A stretch of DNA of 44,755 bases from an uncultured Faecalibacterium sp. (GCA_934525845.1 CAKSZS010000018.1:1-44755); one strand, 5' to 3'; counted from the first letter of the stretch, positions 1 through 9,087 are shown. The notes: a model not told the origin generated them from the letters alone. Numbers and translations are program-made.

Positions 1-1628
1 AGGTAGATGCCCACATGACTTTTCCCCGGCGTATCATACGTTCCTTCAAAGAAAACAAGGTCGCCGGGCTTTGCTTCTGCTTCGGAAATGTGCTGGCTTT
101 TCTGCCATAATCCGTTTGCGGTGGTTCTTCCCACGTTGTAGCCGTTCTGGTTGTACACCCAGCAGACGTAGCCGCTGCAATCGAACCCAGTTTCCGGGGT
201 GGAGCCTCCCCACACATAGGGTGTACCCACATACTTTTGAGCTTCCTTGTAGATGGCAGCAAACTCACTGTCGGTCAGGGCTTCCGCCGGAACCGTATAG
301 TCGATGCCCGGTGCGCCGGAGCCATCGGAGCCTCCGGGTGGCAGACCGCCGTTGAACAAGTAAGATCTGCCGCCCAAGGTGTCTTGGAAAATCTCGTACC
401 GTTTCCATTGGTCGTTGTCCAGTTCTTCCCGGATGACCACCTCCAAGCCACGGTTCACCAGCTTGGTGTGGAAGATGCGGTACTCATAGGGCACCTGCGT
501 AGGAATTGGGATGCCTGCCGGAGTCATGACCCAGACCGTCATATACCGGGTCTGCACTTCCACCCATGTGGTCAGCTTGTACTGCTTCTTGAAGGTCTCC
601 TTCAGCTTGCCCTGCACCTCCGACCGGGTGTAATCATCATACAGGGTCGTCAAGAATGAAGTGAGCTGCCACGGGTCATGCTCGATGGGGTCGAGGTGAT
701 ACTGGTACTCGTTGTAGCCGGGGTGGTCGGCGGGGGTGCGCTTGATCTTTTTATCCAGCTCCTTCTCCAATTTCTTATAGTCGGTCTCTGCGCCCTTGAT
801 GTCCCGATCTTCGGCAGAATACATGGTCTGCCCGGACACCTGCGTGGTGCCGGAGAACAGAATGGAACAGGACGAAAACGCCGACATGACAAGCAGCAGG
901 AGCAAAAGAAAAACGCCCACGATCACCAGAACGTGTGCGTTACCCTTGGCGGCATTCGCCAGCCCCTTTACGGCGGTGCTGACGGCAGTTTTGCCTTTCT
1001 CCACCGCCTGTTCCATGCCGGACCGGGCGGCAGATGCACCGTTGGATGTCGCCTTGCCGCCTGCGGTCTGCGCTGCCGTGCTAGACCGGGCGGCGGCATA
1101 GTAGCTTTTGTGGATTTCTTGCTTCTGTCGCCACCGGGAAAGCCAGTTGGAGCTGCCCTCGCCGGTGCAGGATGGGTCTGCATCTTGTGCCGAGGTCGGC
1201 TTCTGCACGGAAGATTTTGCGGTTCGGGCGCCTTTCTTGCCCTGCATCTTGGCTTTCTTTTTCAGCTTTCTGACGTAACGGTTCTTGGAAATATCCCGGA
1301 CATTTCCTGCCGCCTTTTCGCCCTCGCTCAGAGCCTGTGTGCCCACATTGTCGTCCTCGTACTGGTCGATTTCCCGGTGCACCGCAGACCGGGCGGCATA
1401 GGCGGCGTACATCTCCCGCTTCTGTGCCTTGCTCAACCGGCTTAACTCGTCCGGGGTTAGTTCCGCCTTGCCAAACCGCAGATGCTGGGCTTTTTCGGCG
1501 GTCTTTTCCGCATCGGTTTTCAGCTTTTTCTTTCTGGGCACCGACTGCTCCACCTTGGCTCTTTTCGGGGGCGAACGGGTCTTTTTTGCGGACGATTCCT
1601 CTTTGATGTTCAGCTTCGGTTCACTCAT
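1..1628 (-). CDS. Conjugation-associated NlpC/P60 peptidoglycan hydrolase (partial, 3' end beyond window)
   Basis: Minus-strand gene starting with ATG at 1628 and running off the left edge after 542 codons. The first 230 residues are Lys/Ala-rich and probably cytoplasmic. One membrane segment lies at about residues 231-253 and is followed by a long extracytoplasmic region. Near the window edge an NlpC/P60 domain begins: the motif GFDCSGYVCW carries the expected catalytic Cys, and the His of GKSHVGIYL lies in the last codons visible. Such proteins follow VirB4 in Tn1549-like elements and are thought to open the cell wall for the transfer channel. The start overlaps the VirB4 stop (ATGA), and GGAGGG lies 9 nt upstream. 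The C-terminus cannot be judged. Confidence 0.88.
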   Translation of the reverse strand, partial: MSEPKLNIKEESSAKKTRSPPKRAKVEQSVPRKKKLKTDAEKTAEKAQHLRFGKAELTPDELSRLSKAQKREMYAAYAARSAVHREIDQYEDDNVGTQALSEGEKAAGNVRDISKNRYVRKLKKKAKMQGKKGARTAKSSVQKPTSAQDADPSCTGEGSSNWLSRWRQKQEIHKSYYAAARSSTAAQTAGGKATSNGASAARSGMEQAVEKGKTAVSTAVKGLANAAKGNAHVLVIVGVFLLLLLLVMSAFSSCSILFSGTTQVSGQTMYSAEDRDIKGAETDYKKLEKELDKKIKRTPADHPGYNEYQYHLDPIEHDPWQLTSFLTTLYDDYTRSEVQGKLKETFKKQYKLTTWVEVQTRYMTVWVMTPAGIPIPTQVPYEYRIFHTKLVNRGLEVVIREELDNDQWKRYEIFQDTLGGRSYLFNGGLPPGGSDGSGAPGIDYTVPAEALTDSEFAAIYKEAQKYVGTPYVWGGSTPETGFDCSGYVCWVYNQNGYNVGRTTANGLWQKSQHISEAEAKPGDLVFFEGTYDTPGKSHVGIY

Positions 1629-3991
1629 TTCTGTGCGCCCTCCGAGATCTCGTTGAGTTTGGTCGTGAGGATGCGGTAGAGTTCAAGGTCTTTCGGGAAA
1701 TGGTCAACGAAGGGCAGAATGACATTACCGAAAAACAGCAGCCCTTCGCCCTCGCCGGAGTGGGTCACATAGGAAAGCTGATGGGGCGAAATATTAAGCT
1801 GTTTCGCAAGAATCTGCCGGTCGCCGTTGGCCTGATTCAGCATATACACAAAGTCTGAGTTCTCGAAAATGTTCGATACTTCGGGGCTTGCCAGCAAATC
1901 TTTGACGTTCTGCGTTAGGGCTGTCGGGATGCCGCCCCACTTACGAAAACGTTTCCAGATCTCCACGGAATAGGCGGCTGTCTGCTCGTCTTTCAGCAAA
2001 AGGTGGAACTCATCGGCGTAGTATCGGGTCGATTTGCCAACGGAGCGATTGGCAGTCACACGGCCCCAGACCTGATCCTGCACGATGAGCATACCGAGCT
2101 TTTTTAGCTGCTTTCCCAACTGCTTGATGTCATAGCAGACGATGCGGTTGTCGATATCTACGTTGGTGCGGTGGTTGAAGATATTCAGACTGCCCTTGAC
2201 GTAGATTTCCAGAGCAGCTGCAACATGATGGGCTTCCGGCTCATCCTGCGTCAGCAGAGCATTGTAGAGATCTTCCAGCATCGGCACGGTTTCGGGACAG
2301 GGGTGCTCAAAGTAAGGAGCATAGATTTTGTGGACGCAGCGGTCAATGACCGTTTTCTCCACAGGCTTCAACCCCTCTTTGCCGCCGACTACAAGTTCGC
2401 AAAGGGAAAGAATAAAATCGGCTTTCAAAGCCAGCGGATTATCTTCCTCGGAGTAGTTGACATTGATGTCCATGGGGTTGATATACTGGGTGCTGGAAGG
2501 GCTGATATGGATGACCTGCCCGTGCAGACGTTCCACCAGTGGAGCATACTCCGACTCAGGATCGCACACAAGAATATCGTCATCCGTGACGAGAAAAGCA
2601 TTGCAAATTTCTCGCTTTGCGCTGAACGACTTGCCAGAGCCGGGAGTACCCAGAATCAGACCGTTGGGATTTTTCAGCTTTTTGCGATCCACCATGATAA
2701 GGTTGTTGGACAGGGCATTCAGGCCATAATAGAGAGCTTCTTTGCCATTGTCGAACAGTTCCTGCGTGGTGAACGGAACAAAAATCGCTGTGCTGCTAGT
2801 GGTCAGTCCCCGCTGAATTTCGATCTGGCAGTCTGCCAGCGGCAGCGAGGACATAAGCCCCTGCTCCTGCTGAAAATCCAGCCGGCACAGTTCGCAGTTG
2901 TGCTTCTGCGCAATGCTGACCGCCTGAAAGACGTTGGTTTCCAGTTCCTGCTCGGTCTTACCGGTGTTCAGCACCAGAAAAGTGACAAGGAACATCCGCT
3001 CGTTCTGACTCTGCAATTCTTTCAGCAGGGCTTTTGCATCCCGCCCGTAAGTCGCCAAATCGGACGGCAACACGTCCATGTCGTATCCGGCGCGGACGGC
3101 TTTTTTCTGTTCCTCGATCTTTGATCTATCGAGTTCGGTAATCGTGTGCTTGATGGTTTTGATGGCCTTGTTCTGGTCAACGGACTGGATGTGCATGGTA
3201 ACAATCTGGCTGGAGTCCATGTCCAGAAAGTCCTTCAAAAGCTGGTCGCTCAAATCAGAAGCCGTGATATTCAGAAAGCTGACCGCCCCGAAGATGCCGC
3301 CCATCTGAAAGGTCCGGCTGTTCTTAAACGCCAGCGCAGTGGGTGCAATGGCATCCTTTACGGACAGACCACTGGGCACAAGGTCTTTCCAGTTGAAGTG
3401 GAACTTGTTGGCACCGTCCATGTTCAGCATCCCGTGCATCAGCCGCAGACGCTCCGTACCGTCCAGCGGCTTTGCCAGAACGCCAAGTCGGTGGAAGTTA
3501 TTCATCAGGTCGTTCTGGATGTGTTCCAGACGCGGTTTGACCTGCGCCATGCTTTCGCCCTCGATGCCGTAGGTCAGAAACTTCGTTTTGGTCAGGCCGT
3601 TGTTGCCCTTGGAAAGCTGCTGGCGGAGCATCTGCGAGTACTCAGCACGAACATCATCAAAGCCGTCCTTCTGGTAAGGGATGCGGATGGACTTTTCAAA
3701 GTCTGCGCTGTCCGTGGCAGTGTTCACAAAGGAAAGTTCAAAGTGGATGCTCGAATCAAAGAAGTTGAGGAACGAACACCATTCCTCAAAAATGGCGGTC
3801 TTGTCCTCCTGCTGCGCCAACTGATAATTGATGTCCTGATACTGGATGGTACGGGTGTAGTAGCCGGGGCGCACCCGGCAGGTGCCGTCCTCAAACATCC
3901 GCTGGAACGGAATGGACTGCTGTGCCGTGCGGGGCACGGTGGACTTGGGCGGCTTTTTGCTGTCCTTATTCTTTTTCAGAAATGGAATCAT
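1625..3991 (-). CDS. virB4: VirB4/TraE-family conjugative transfer ATPase
   Basis: 788-residue ATPase that powers the type IV secretion channel of the element. The Walker A motif GTPGSGKS lies a little past the middle and a Walker B-like segment (RYYADEFHLLL) in the C-terminal third. The N-terminal half matches the usual VirB4 body without motifs I can name, and the length fits Firmicute VirB4/TcpF-type proteins. The ATG at 3991 is preferred over 4000 because GGGAG stands 9 nt before it but abuts the upstream ATG. The start overlaps the end of the PrgI gene and the stop overlaps the NlpC/P60 start, so translation is probably coupled through the operon. Confidence 0.93.
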   Translation of the reverse strand: MIPFLKKNKDSKKPPKSTVPRTAQQSIPFQRMFEDGTCRVRPGYYTRTIQYQDINYQLAQQEDKTAIFEEWCSFLNFFDSSIHFELSFVNTATDSADFEKSIRIPYQKDGFDDVRAEYSQMLRQQLSKGNNGLTKTKFLTYGIEGESMAQVKPRLEHIQNDLMNNFHRLGVLAKPLDGTERLRLMHGMLNMDGANKFHFNWKDLVPSGLSVKDAIAPTALAFKNSRTFQMGGIFGAVSFLNITASDLSDQLLKDFLDMDSSQIVTMHIQSVDQNKAIKTIKHTITELDRSKIEEQKKAVRAGYDMDVLPSDLATYGRDAKALLKELQSQNERMFLVTFLVLNTGKTEQELETNVFQAVSIAQKHNCELCRLDFQQEQGLMSSLPLADCQIEIQRGLTTSSTAIFVPFTTQELFDNGKEALYYGLNALSNNLIMVDRKKLKNPNGLILGTPGSGKSFSAKREICNAFLVTDDDILVCDPESEYAPLVERLHGQVIHISPSSTQYINPMDINVNYSEEDNPLALKADFILSLCELVVGGKEGLKPVEKTVIDRCVHKIYAPYFEHPCPETVPMLEDLYNALLTQDEPEAHHVAAALEIYVKGSLNIFNHRTNVDIDNRIVCYDIKQLGKQLKKLGMLIVQDQVWGRVTANRSVGKSTRYYADEFHLLLKDEQTAAYSVEIWKRFRKWGGIPTALTQNVKDLLASPEVSNIFENSDFVYMLNQANGDRQILAKQLNISPHQLSYVTHSGEGEGLLFFGNVILPFVDHFPKDLELYRILTTKLNEISEGAQK

Positions 3992-4328
3992 GGGTGTCAT
4001 CTCCCTTCATAAGCAGTGCATAGTAGTTGCGGGTCTTGTACGGACGCACCTTCGGGCGGACGAACCTTGCCTGAAGGTAGTACCGCAAGATCTTTTCGGC
4101 GGGCTGGCCGTTCTTCTGATACATGGCCAGAAAGAACATGGGCAGCATGACCGCCATCATGCCGAGGGTAGCACCGGAATTGCCAGCGGTGTCCCGCAGA
4201 ACAAAGAACAGCGGCACGCCTACGACTGCCGCTGCACCAAAACAGATAAGCTGCCGGGCGGTCAGGTTGAAGGCTACTTTGGACTTCACCTTGCTGAAAT
4301 CGCGCGGCACGGAAATATAAGCTGCCAA
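3966..4328 (-). CDS. prgI: PrgI-family conjugation membrane protein
   Basis: 120-residue protein starting YISVPRDFSKVKSK, the typical N-terminus of PrgI proteins, followed by two hydrophobic segments at about residues 30-45 and 55-70. PrgI is a small inner-membrane component of Gram-positive type IV secretion, usually encoded just before VirB4, as here. The start codon is TTG at 4328, with AAGGAGG 7 nt upstream lying against the stop of the preceding VirB6-like gene. No ATG precedes the conserved N-terminus. The 3' end overlaps the VirB4 start by 26 nt. The family call is firm; its exact place in the channel is known only from other elements. Confidence 0.88.
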   Translation of the reverse strand: MAAYISVPRDFSKVKSKVAFNLTARQLICFGAAAVVGVPLFFVLRDTAGNSGATLGMMAVMLPMFFLAMYQKNGQPAEKILRYYLQARFVRPKVRPYKTRNYYALLMKGDDTHDSISEKE

Positions 4329-4341
4329 TCAAGCACCTCCT

Positions 4342-5208
4342 TTAATGCGCTCCGAGGACGGATTTTGTCACGGAGCTTGTCTTGAACAGGCTGAAACAAA
4401 GCAGAACGGTGTAGCCCACAATGCTCCAAATGGAGTTGATGGCATCCCCGGAAATCGCTACGCTCTGGATCAGCACGGCATAAATTGCCACGCAGATGAG
4501 GATGAGGAAACCCTGAAAGCCCAATGCAAATAGGCATTTCAGGTAGTTCTGCCCCATGTGCGATTGCTCGTGGTTGCCCCATGTTGCCATGGGGATGGGC
4601 GCAAGGCTCACCATGCAATATATCTCAATCATTCTTCCGTACACGATGACAAAAATCACAATGGACAGGATGCGCATGGTAATGCCGATGAAGAAGGACT
4701 GCAAGAACAGCCCGAACAGTGGGCCTACGTCCATCTGCATCATGCTGGATTGCAGCATGGAAAGCCCGATGTCGTTGACCCTTGTGTTGCCGGAAATAAT
4801 GCCGCTGGAATTTGCCACCACCTGCTGCGTCACATCGAACACCGCCATGATGATGTCGAAGGTGTTGGAGATCATCCAGACCGAAATGGCAGTTTTGAAG
4901 ATCCATTTCATCAGCAGCGCAGGTTCAAATTGTGCCATATTGTTGTGTTCAGTAATCATCTGAATCAATTCATAACAAGCAATGAAGGTCAAAATCACGC
5001 CTGCGATGGGCAGCACCACATTACGGGATAGTGCCTCGATCATAGCGAAAACGCGCGGTTCAAAACTGGATGGTTTGGTGCCGACCTGCTGTGCGATGTT
5101 GCCCACTTGGGTGTTGACGTCATCGAACAGGCCGGAAAGATTGGACATGATCGCAGCTGTCAGCAGTGACTTGATCCAATCGGAGATTGCTTTGAGAACG
5201 GTTTCCAC
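4342..5208 (-). CDS. VirB6/TrbL-like conjugation channel protein
   Basis: 288-residue polytopic membrane protein with about six hydrophobic segments spread from residue 60 to the end (for example around PIAGVILTFIACYELI and LFGLFLQSFFIGITM). The N-terminus (ISDWIKSLL...NLSGLFDDVN) resembles the TrbL/VirB6-type protein that Tn1549-like elements encode between Maff2 and PrgI. It probably forms the inner-membrane part of the transfer channel. The start is GTG at 5208, preceded by a GGTGG site; the next in-frame ATG would remove the conserved N-terminus. The stop lies against the PrgI ribosome binding site. The family was assigned by position and membrane layout rather than a catalytic motif. Confidence 0.82.
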   Translation of the reverse strand: METVLKAISDWIKSLLTAAIMSNLSGLFDDVNTQVGNIAQQVGTKPSSFEPRVFAMIEALSRNVVLPIAGVILTFIACYELIQMITEHNNMAQFEPALLMKWIFKTAISVWMISNTFDIIMAVFDVTQQVVANSSGIISGNTRVNDIGLSMLQSSMMQMDVGPLFGLFLQSFFIGITMRILSIVIFVIVYGRMIEIYCMVSLAPIPMATWGNHEQSHMGQNYLKCLFALGFQGFLILICVAIYAVLIQSVAISGDAINSIWSIVGYTVLLCFSLFKTSSVTKSVLGAH

Positions 5209-5222
5209 TCAGCGCCACCACC

Positions 5223-5291
5223 TTAAAAGAAATGGTTGATGAGGGTCTTGAGCAGGTTGAGAACAAAGATGAGGTTCGTCAAAAAATTCAT
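5223..5291 (-). CDS. 22-residue hydrophobic ORF inside the transfer operon
   Basis: A 22-codon frame with ATG at 5291 and TAA at 5225-5223. A near-consensus AAGGAGATGTTTCT leader lies directly upstream. The peptide is almost entirely hydrophobic (contains NLIFVLNLLKTLI), enough for one short membrane helix. It sits between Maff2 and the VirB6-like gene, 15 nt before the latter's start. It may be a real micro-protein of the channel or a leader that couples translation of the next gene, whose own SD is weaker. I do not recognise a family. Confidence 0.5.
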   Translation of the reverse strand: MNFLTNLIFVLNLLKTLINHFF

Positions 5292-5409
5292 AGAAACATC
5301 TCCTTTTTGATAGAACGTATGGCTTGAAAATTCGCTCCACAAGTACAAAAACCGTTAGCCACGGTGAGTTGGAGCAATATGTATGGGCGGCAGATGCCGC
5401 CCGCAGTTT

Positions 5410-5625
5410 TTAGCCGAACAGACCGCTCAGCAGGGGGATCAGGGTAATGCCGATCAGGGCGACACCACCGCCAGCCATGAGCTGCTTCATACCCTGACTC
5501 TTTGCGGAGGGGTTATCACCGCCGTAACCTTCCATGAGGTTCACAGCACCCCACACGCCCAGACCAGCACCCAGTGCCACGACCAGAGTCTTCAGAACAT
5601 CCACTGCACTGTTGAAAAATTCCAT
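5410..5625 (-). CDS. Maff2-family small membrane protein
   Basis: 71-residue protein with two hydrophobic segments: TLVVALGAGLGVWGAVNLM near residues 10-29 and VALIGITLIPLLSGLF at the C-terminus. A polar loop between them contains KSQGMKQLMAGGG. This is the Maff2 pattern seen next to VirD4 in Clostridiales conjugative elements, comparable in size and layout to VirB2-like pilin subunits. Pilin function is inference. ATG 5625 is chosen because AAAGGAGATA lies just upstream; 14 further upstream codons are open but would include this ribosome binding site. Confidence 0.88.
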   Translation of the reverse strand: MEFFNSAVDVLKTLVVALGAGLGVWGAVNLMEGYGGDNPSAKSQGMKQLMAGGGVALIGITLIPLLSGLFG

Positions 5626-5762
5626 AATTGTATCTCCTTTGTTTTGAAAAAGTGACCCTGCACACACCTGAAATCCAGTGATGAACTGCCGTAAACTGCG
5701 GCAAGGGTTGATTTGCTGGTGCGCCTTTTGGGTCAGGGCAAAAAAATAACCGCTCGTCTTTG

Positions 5763-7544
5763 TCAGGCGGGCGGGAGTGAATCAACATCCACAAGGACAA
5801 ACTGATCGTCCGGGTGGATTTTTTCTTTATGGCTCAGATATTTTTCAATATCCAGAGCATTTTTAGGATCATAGTCGGAAGTCAGCTTGTAGTTGGGGTG
5901 CTGCGTCAGGTCATACTTGTCGGAAAGGAATGGGCGCACACCGCGCAGCTGCAAAATACACTTGCCGCCGTCCAGCACGGCAAGCTCATCCCGGCTCATC
6001 AGCTCGTGGCCGAGTTTCTGGTAGTTGGTGCCATAGCTTGGGCTATTGCCGCGGGTATCGGAATTGTTGTAGCTGTCGATGGTTTCCTTGCCGAGTGCTT
6101 CGGCAAGATCTTTAAGGGTAGTAGGCTCGCTGCCACCCAGAAATATCTGGCTGTCCATGTTGCCCACGATGGTATCCGCATTATCCTTGTAGATGGCTTT
6201 CAACTGGCTTCTGGTTTGCAGCACAAGGCAAGCCGAAATCTCGCGGCTGCGGATGGTTGCCACCAGTTTTTCCAGCTGCGGAATCTGGCCAATGTTGGCA
6301 CACTCGTCGATCAGGCAGCGCACATGGACAGGCAGCTTTCCGCCGTACACATCATCTGCCTTGTCACAGAGCAAATTGAAAAGCTGGGAGTAGATCATGC
6401 TGATAAGGAAATTGAACGTGCTGTCCGTATCCGACATGATAAGGAATAAGGCTGTTTTCCGGTCGCCCAGCTTATCCAGCTCCAGCTCATCGTACATGGT
6501 CGCATCCCGGATTTCTTGGATGTCAAAGGGCGAAAGGCGGGCACCGCAGGAAATCAGGATGGATTTTGCGGTCTTGCCGGCAGCCAATTTATAGAGTTTG
6601 TACTGCCGCCCTGCAAAGCTGTTCGGCTTCTTTTTTGCCAAATCTTCAAAGAGCAAATCAACCGGATTCTGATAATCCTCGTCGTCCTCGGACACCTGCA
6701 TGGTGTTGAGCATTTCCAGCAGCGTGGCAAAATTCTGTTCCTCAGCCGGGGCTTCGTAGTGCAGATAGGCGATCAGCGAGGTCAGCAAAAGCCGTTCCGC
6801 CTTGTCCCAGAATGGATCGCCGCCCTGACCTTCACCTTTGGTGTTGGTCATAAGGGTCGTGACCAGCTTCAAAATATCCTTTTCCTCGTGGATATACGCG
6901 AACGGATTGTAGCGCATGGACTTGTGAAAATTTATGGTGTTCATCGTCCTGATTTTATATCCGTTCTTCAGCAAGGCAAGGCCGCATTCTTGAATGAGAC
7001 CGCCTTTTGGGTCAGTCACCACGAATGAAACCGGATGGCTTTTTGACGTGCATTGAAGCAAATTCGGCTTAATAAAATACCTTGTTTTGCCGCTGCCGGA
7101 ACCGCCCACCACCAGCACGTTTTTATTCCGGGCATTTTTGGGGTCAGGTGGTCGGTTGCTCATCATCAGGCGTTCTGTTTTAGTCAGAATGATGTTATCC
7201 TCAAACTTCGGAGCCATGAACGGCGCAATATCTGCCGGAGTACCCCACCGGGCAGAGCCGTACTCCATACCGTGCCGGTACTTTTTAGCGTTTTTGCTTT
7301 TTAGATAGACCGCCAGCCGCAGTCCGGCACCGCAGCAGATGCCCACCAGAATATCCAGTGGGTGCAGACTGGGCAGAGGGTTTGCAAATGCAGCCGGGAG
7401 CGTATCTATGAGTGACACGATTCTATCGCCCAGCTCCTTACCCTCGGCCAGCCGCCATGCCTCGCCAAAATTGGTCGCAGCCAGCCCAATCACCAGATAA
7501 GGCAGGTACAGGGCCAGCAGCTTGGTGAACTTTTTCTTGTTCAT
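5763..7544 (-). CDS. virD4: VirD4/TraG-type conjugative coupling ATPase
   Basis: 593-residue coupling protein that delivers the relaxase-DNA complex to the secretion channel. Two N-terminal membrane segments (around residues 10-25 and 65-85) are followed by the Walker A motif GGSGSGKTRYF near residue 150 and the Walker B/DEAD-like motif CLIDECANIGQIP in the second half. Residues ESLVLQT-type follow as VLQTRSQLKAIY, typical of TraG/VirD4. The ATG overlaps the stop of the PcfB-like gene (ATGA), with GGAGG 10 nt upstream. A 137-bp spacer separates it from Maff2. Confidence 0.94.
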   Translation of the reverse strand: MNKKKFTKLLALYLPYLVIGLAATNFGEAWRLAEGKELGDRIVSLIDTLPAAFANPLPSLHPLDILVGICCGAGLRLAVYLKSKNAKKYRHGMEYGSARWGTPADIAPFMAPKFEDNIILTKTERLMMSNRPPDPKNARNKNVLVVGGSGSGKTRYFIKPNLLQCTSKSHPVSFVVTDPKGGLIQECGLALLKNGYKIRTMNTINFHKSMRYNPFAYIHEEKDILKLVTTLMTNTKGEGQGGDPFWDKAERLLLTSLIAYLHYEAPAEEQNFATLLEMLNTMQVSEDDEDYQNPVDLLFEDLAKKKPNSFAGRQYKLYKLAAGKTAKSILISCGARLSPFDIQEIRDATMYDELELDKLGDRKTALFLIMSDTDSTFNFLISMIYSQLFNLLCDKADDVYGGKLPVHVRCLIDECANIGQIPQLEKLVATIRSREISACLVLQTRSQLKAIYKDNADTIVGNMDSQIFLGGSEPTTLKDLAEALGKETIDSYNNSDTRGNSPSYGTNYQKLGHELMSRDELAVLDGGKCILQLRGVRPFLSDKYDLTQHPNYKLTSDYDPKNALDIEKYLSHKEKIHPDDQFVLVDVDSLPPA

Positions 7545-7999
7545 AAGCCACGTTCCTCCTCTTTGTGCCGTACTTTGTCGGGGAGGTTGGCAATGACCTG
7601 TGCCAGATCGTGCAGCTTGGCCAGCACAGAGGGACGCTCGGCCTTGTTCAATACTGCTGCAGAATACTCCTTGAACGCAGCGTTCAGAACGTCTGCATCC
7701 TGTGCCTTGAAGAAAATCAGAAACCGAGGTGGTGTGCAGGACAGGTCTTTTTGGATTGCATAGTCGATGTGATACCGCTTAGCGTAGCGGTCAAAATCCT
7801 TGATGCCAGTCTTTTCGATCTCCAGATTGGTCACACCCCGGTTCTGCCGTATGAGCCGCTTCATGGACTGCTTGCCCTGCGACGCACTCTTGTCGTACTG
7901 GCGCAGAAAGAACTGCGCCCCTCTCAAAAGTGTACGGGCAGATAGCTTTGCAGTCGAGATGGCGAAGTTGACCGTTTTATGCTCGATTTCTTCCTGCAT
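7541..7999 (-). CDS. PcfB-like conjugation accessory protein (DUF3801)
   Basis: 152-residue basic protein beginning QEEIEHKTVNFAIS, followed by a Lys/Arg-rich body (RLIRQNRGVTNLEI) and KRYHIDYAI. This matches the PcfB/DUF3801 proteins encoded immediately before VirD4 in Tn1549- and pCF10-like systems, which are believed to help recruit the relaxosome to the coupling protein. ATG 7999 is preferred over two upstream starts at 8005 and 8008 because GGAGGTG lies at the right distance from it and overlaps the others. It is translationally coupled to virD4 by a 4-base overlap. Confidence 0.82.
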   Translation of the reverse strand: MQEEIEHKTVNFAISTAKLSARTLLRGAQFFLRQYDKSASQGKQSMKRLIRQNRGVTNLEIEKTGIKDFDRYAKRYHIDYAIQKDLSCTPPRFLIFFKAQDADVLNAAFKEYSAAVLNKAERPSVLAKLHDLAQVIANLPDKVRHKEEERGL

Positions 8000-8029
8000 T
8001 TCCATCACCTCCAGTGCAGAAAGTCGTGT

Positions 8030-8479
8030 TTAGCGGTCAAATCCGGCATCCTTCGGCAGGGTGGTTTTGCTTTCTTCCGGGCAAACTGCTTCATCGGGCA
8101 CACGAACAACCATCATCCGATGCCCCAGCCGGATAAAATCTTCCGGCTGATGGAAAAGCCGCTCGTACTTCTGCGCCATCTCCGGGGTCAGGGATGCAAA
8201 ATCCTCCTCGCCCAGCCCCACCACCAGAAAGGTTCCGGCAACGGCATCGTACATCTGCCCGTCCTCGTCCCGCAGGGCACGGTTCAACGGCAGTCCCATC
8301 AGCTTACCATCATCGTTGTAGATGATGGCGACCGGGTCATCGGCAAAGGGGTAGCTTGCGCCGATGGAGCCGCCCACCGCCTGCTGCAAGGCTTTCAGGT
8401 CAGGATCGATCTCGACCTGCTTCGGGTACTGTCCCGGTGCGATCTCCAGCACCGTCAGGGTGTTCTTTTCCTGTTCCAT
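8030..8479 (-). CDS. DUF3846-type accessory protein
   Basis: 149-residue soluble protein. The N-terminal half (LEIAPGQYPKQVEI, then ASYPFADDPVAIIYND and GLPLNRALRD) has the look of DUF3846 proteins, which are common as accessory genes in Clostridiales conjugative elements and phages and have no defined activity. No catalytic motif or membrane segment is seen. GAGGAGGAT lies 5 nt before ATG 8479; an upstream in-frame extension is unlikely. The 5' end overlaps the DUF3789-like frame by 80 nt. Confidence 0.75.
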   Translation of the reverse strand: MEQEKNTLTVLEIAPGQYPKQVEIDPDLKALQQAVGGSIGASYPFADDPVAIIYNDDGKLMGLPLNRALRDEDGQMYDAVAGTFLVVGLGEEDFASLTPEMAQKYERLFHQPEDFIRLGHRMMVVRVPDEAVCPEESKTTLPKDAGFDR

Positions 8480-8603
8480 GCTTATCCTCCTCAAATTTGA
8501 TGGTGATTTCCTGTCCGGCGCGCGCCGCATTCATCAGGGCTGCGATAAAGAACCCACAGAGCGCACCGGCTTCATAGATCAGAAAGTCTTTCACGAACTC
8601 CAT
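8400..8603 (-). CDS. Small DUF3789-like membrane-anchored protein
   Basis: 67-codon frame. Its first 30 residues, with KDFLIYEAGALCGFFIAAL, form one membrane segment and resemble DUF3789 proteins, usually around 40-50 residues and found in the same elements. The SD GGAGG lies 7 nt upstream, and the ATG overlaps the stop of the preceding gene (TAATG). The last 27 or so codons overlap the start of the DUF3846 gene in another frame and are polar and low-complexity. That tail may be a recent read-through extension of a shorter original gene. Function unknown. Confidence 0.65.
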   Translation of the reverse strand: MEFVKDFLIYEAGALCGFFIAALMNAARAGQEITIKFEEDKHGTGKEHPDGAGDRTGTVPEAGRDRS

Positions 8604-9076
8604 TACGCAACCTCCGAAAGCGCAACACCAACATGGCGCATCTCAGCATCGTCATAGAAAAACAGATGCTCCCGAATAAAATCTTCCACATCGACCTTTT
8701 CATATCGGCTCGGAAGCATAAGACAACGCTCATTTTCCCTGCGGCAAAGAAATGCCGTGCCGGTCAGGATTTTTCTTCCGCTTGCGGCGAGAATCTGCTC
8801 TGGCTGGTAGCGAATCTGAAAATCCGTATGCGGAACGTCAAAGACTTCGTAAGTCCCCTCAAAGTAAGGAAACTTCTTTTGAAGGGATTCATCAAACGGC
8901 ACACACTGAACACCTTTTTCGGCACTGATAAGGGCAACTTCCGGCCCAACCTCGAAATGGTGCTTCAGTTCCTTGAGACACTCCTCGATAATCTCATCGT
9001 GCGACAAGCCCGGATACATTGCAACAAACCTCGCTTTCTGGGCTTTCCGCTGTTCTCTTTTTTCTCTGGTTGACAT
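8603..9076 (-). CDS. Hypothetical element protein A (paralogue of its neighbour)
   Basis: 157-residue soluble protein with a highly charged start (TREKREQRKAQKARF), no membrane segment and no motif I recognise. The central part YQPEQILAASGRKILTG followed by LCRR aligns with YNPAQVLKLAGKHYLTG followed by LVRT in the upstream gene, so the two are probably diverged duplicates. ATG 9076 is preferred; a GTG at 9091 overlaps the previous stop but has a poorer site. The stop overlaps the next start (TAATG). It belongs to the accessory set between the partition and transfer genes. Confidence 0.72.
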   Translation of the reverse strand: MSTREKREQRKAQKARFVAMYPGLSHDEIIEECLKELKHHFEVGPEVALISAEKGVQCVPFDESLQKKFPYFEGTYEVFDVPHTDFQIRYQPEQILAASGRKILTGTAFLCRRENERCLMLPSRYEKVDVEDFIREHLFFYDDAEMRHVGVALSEVA

Positions 9077-9087
9077 AAAAAGGCACC

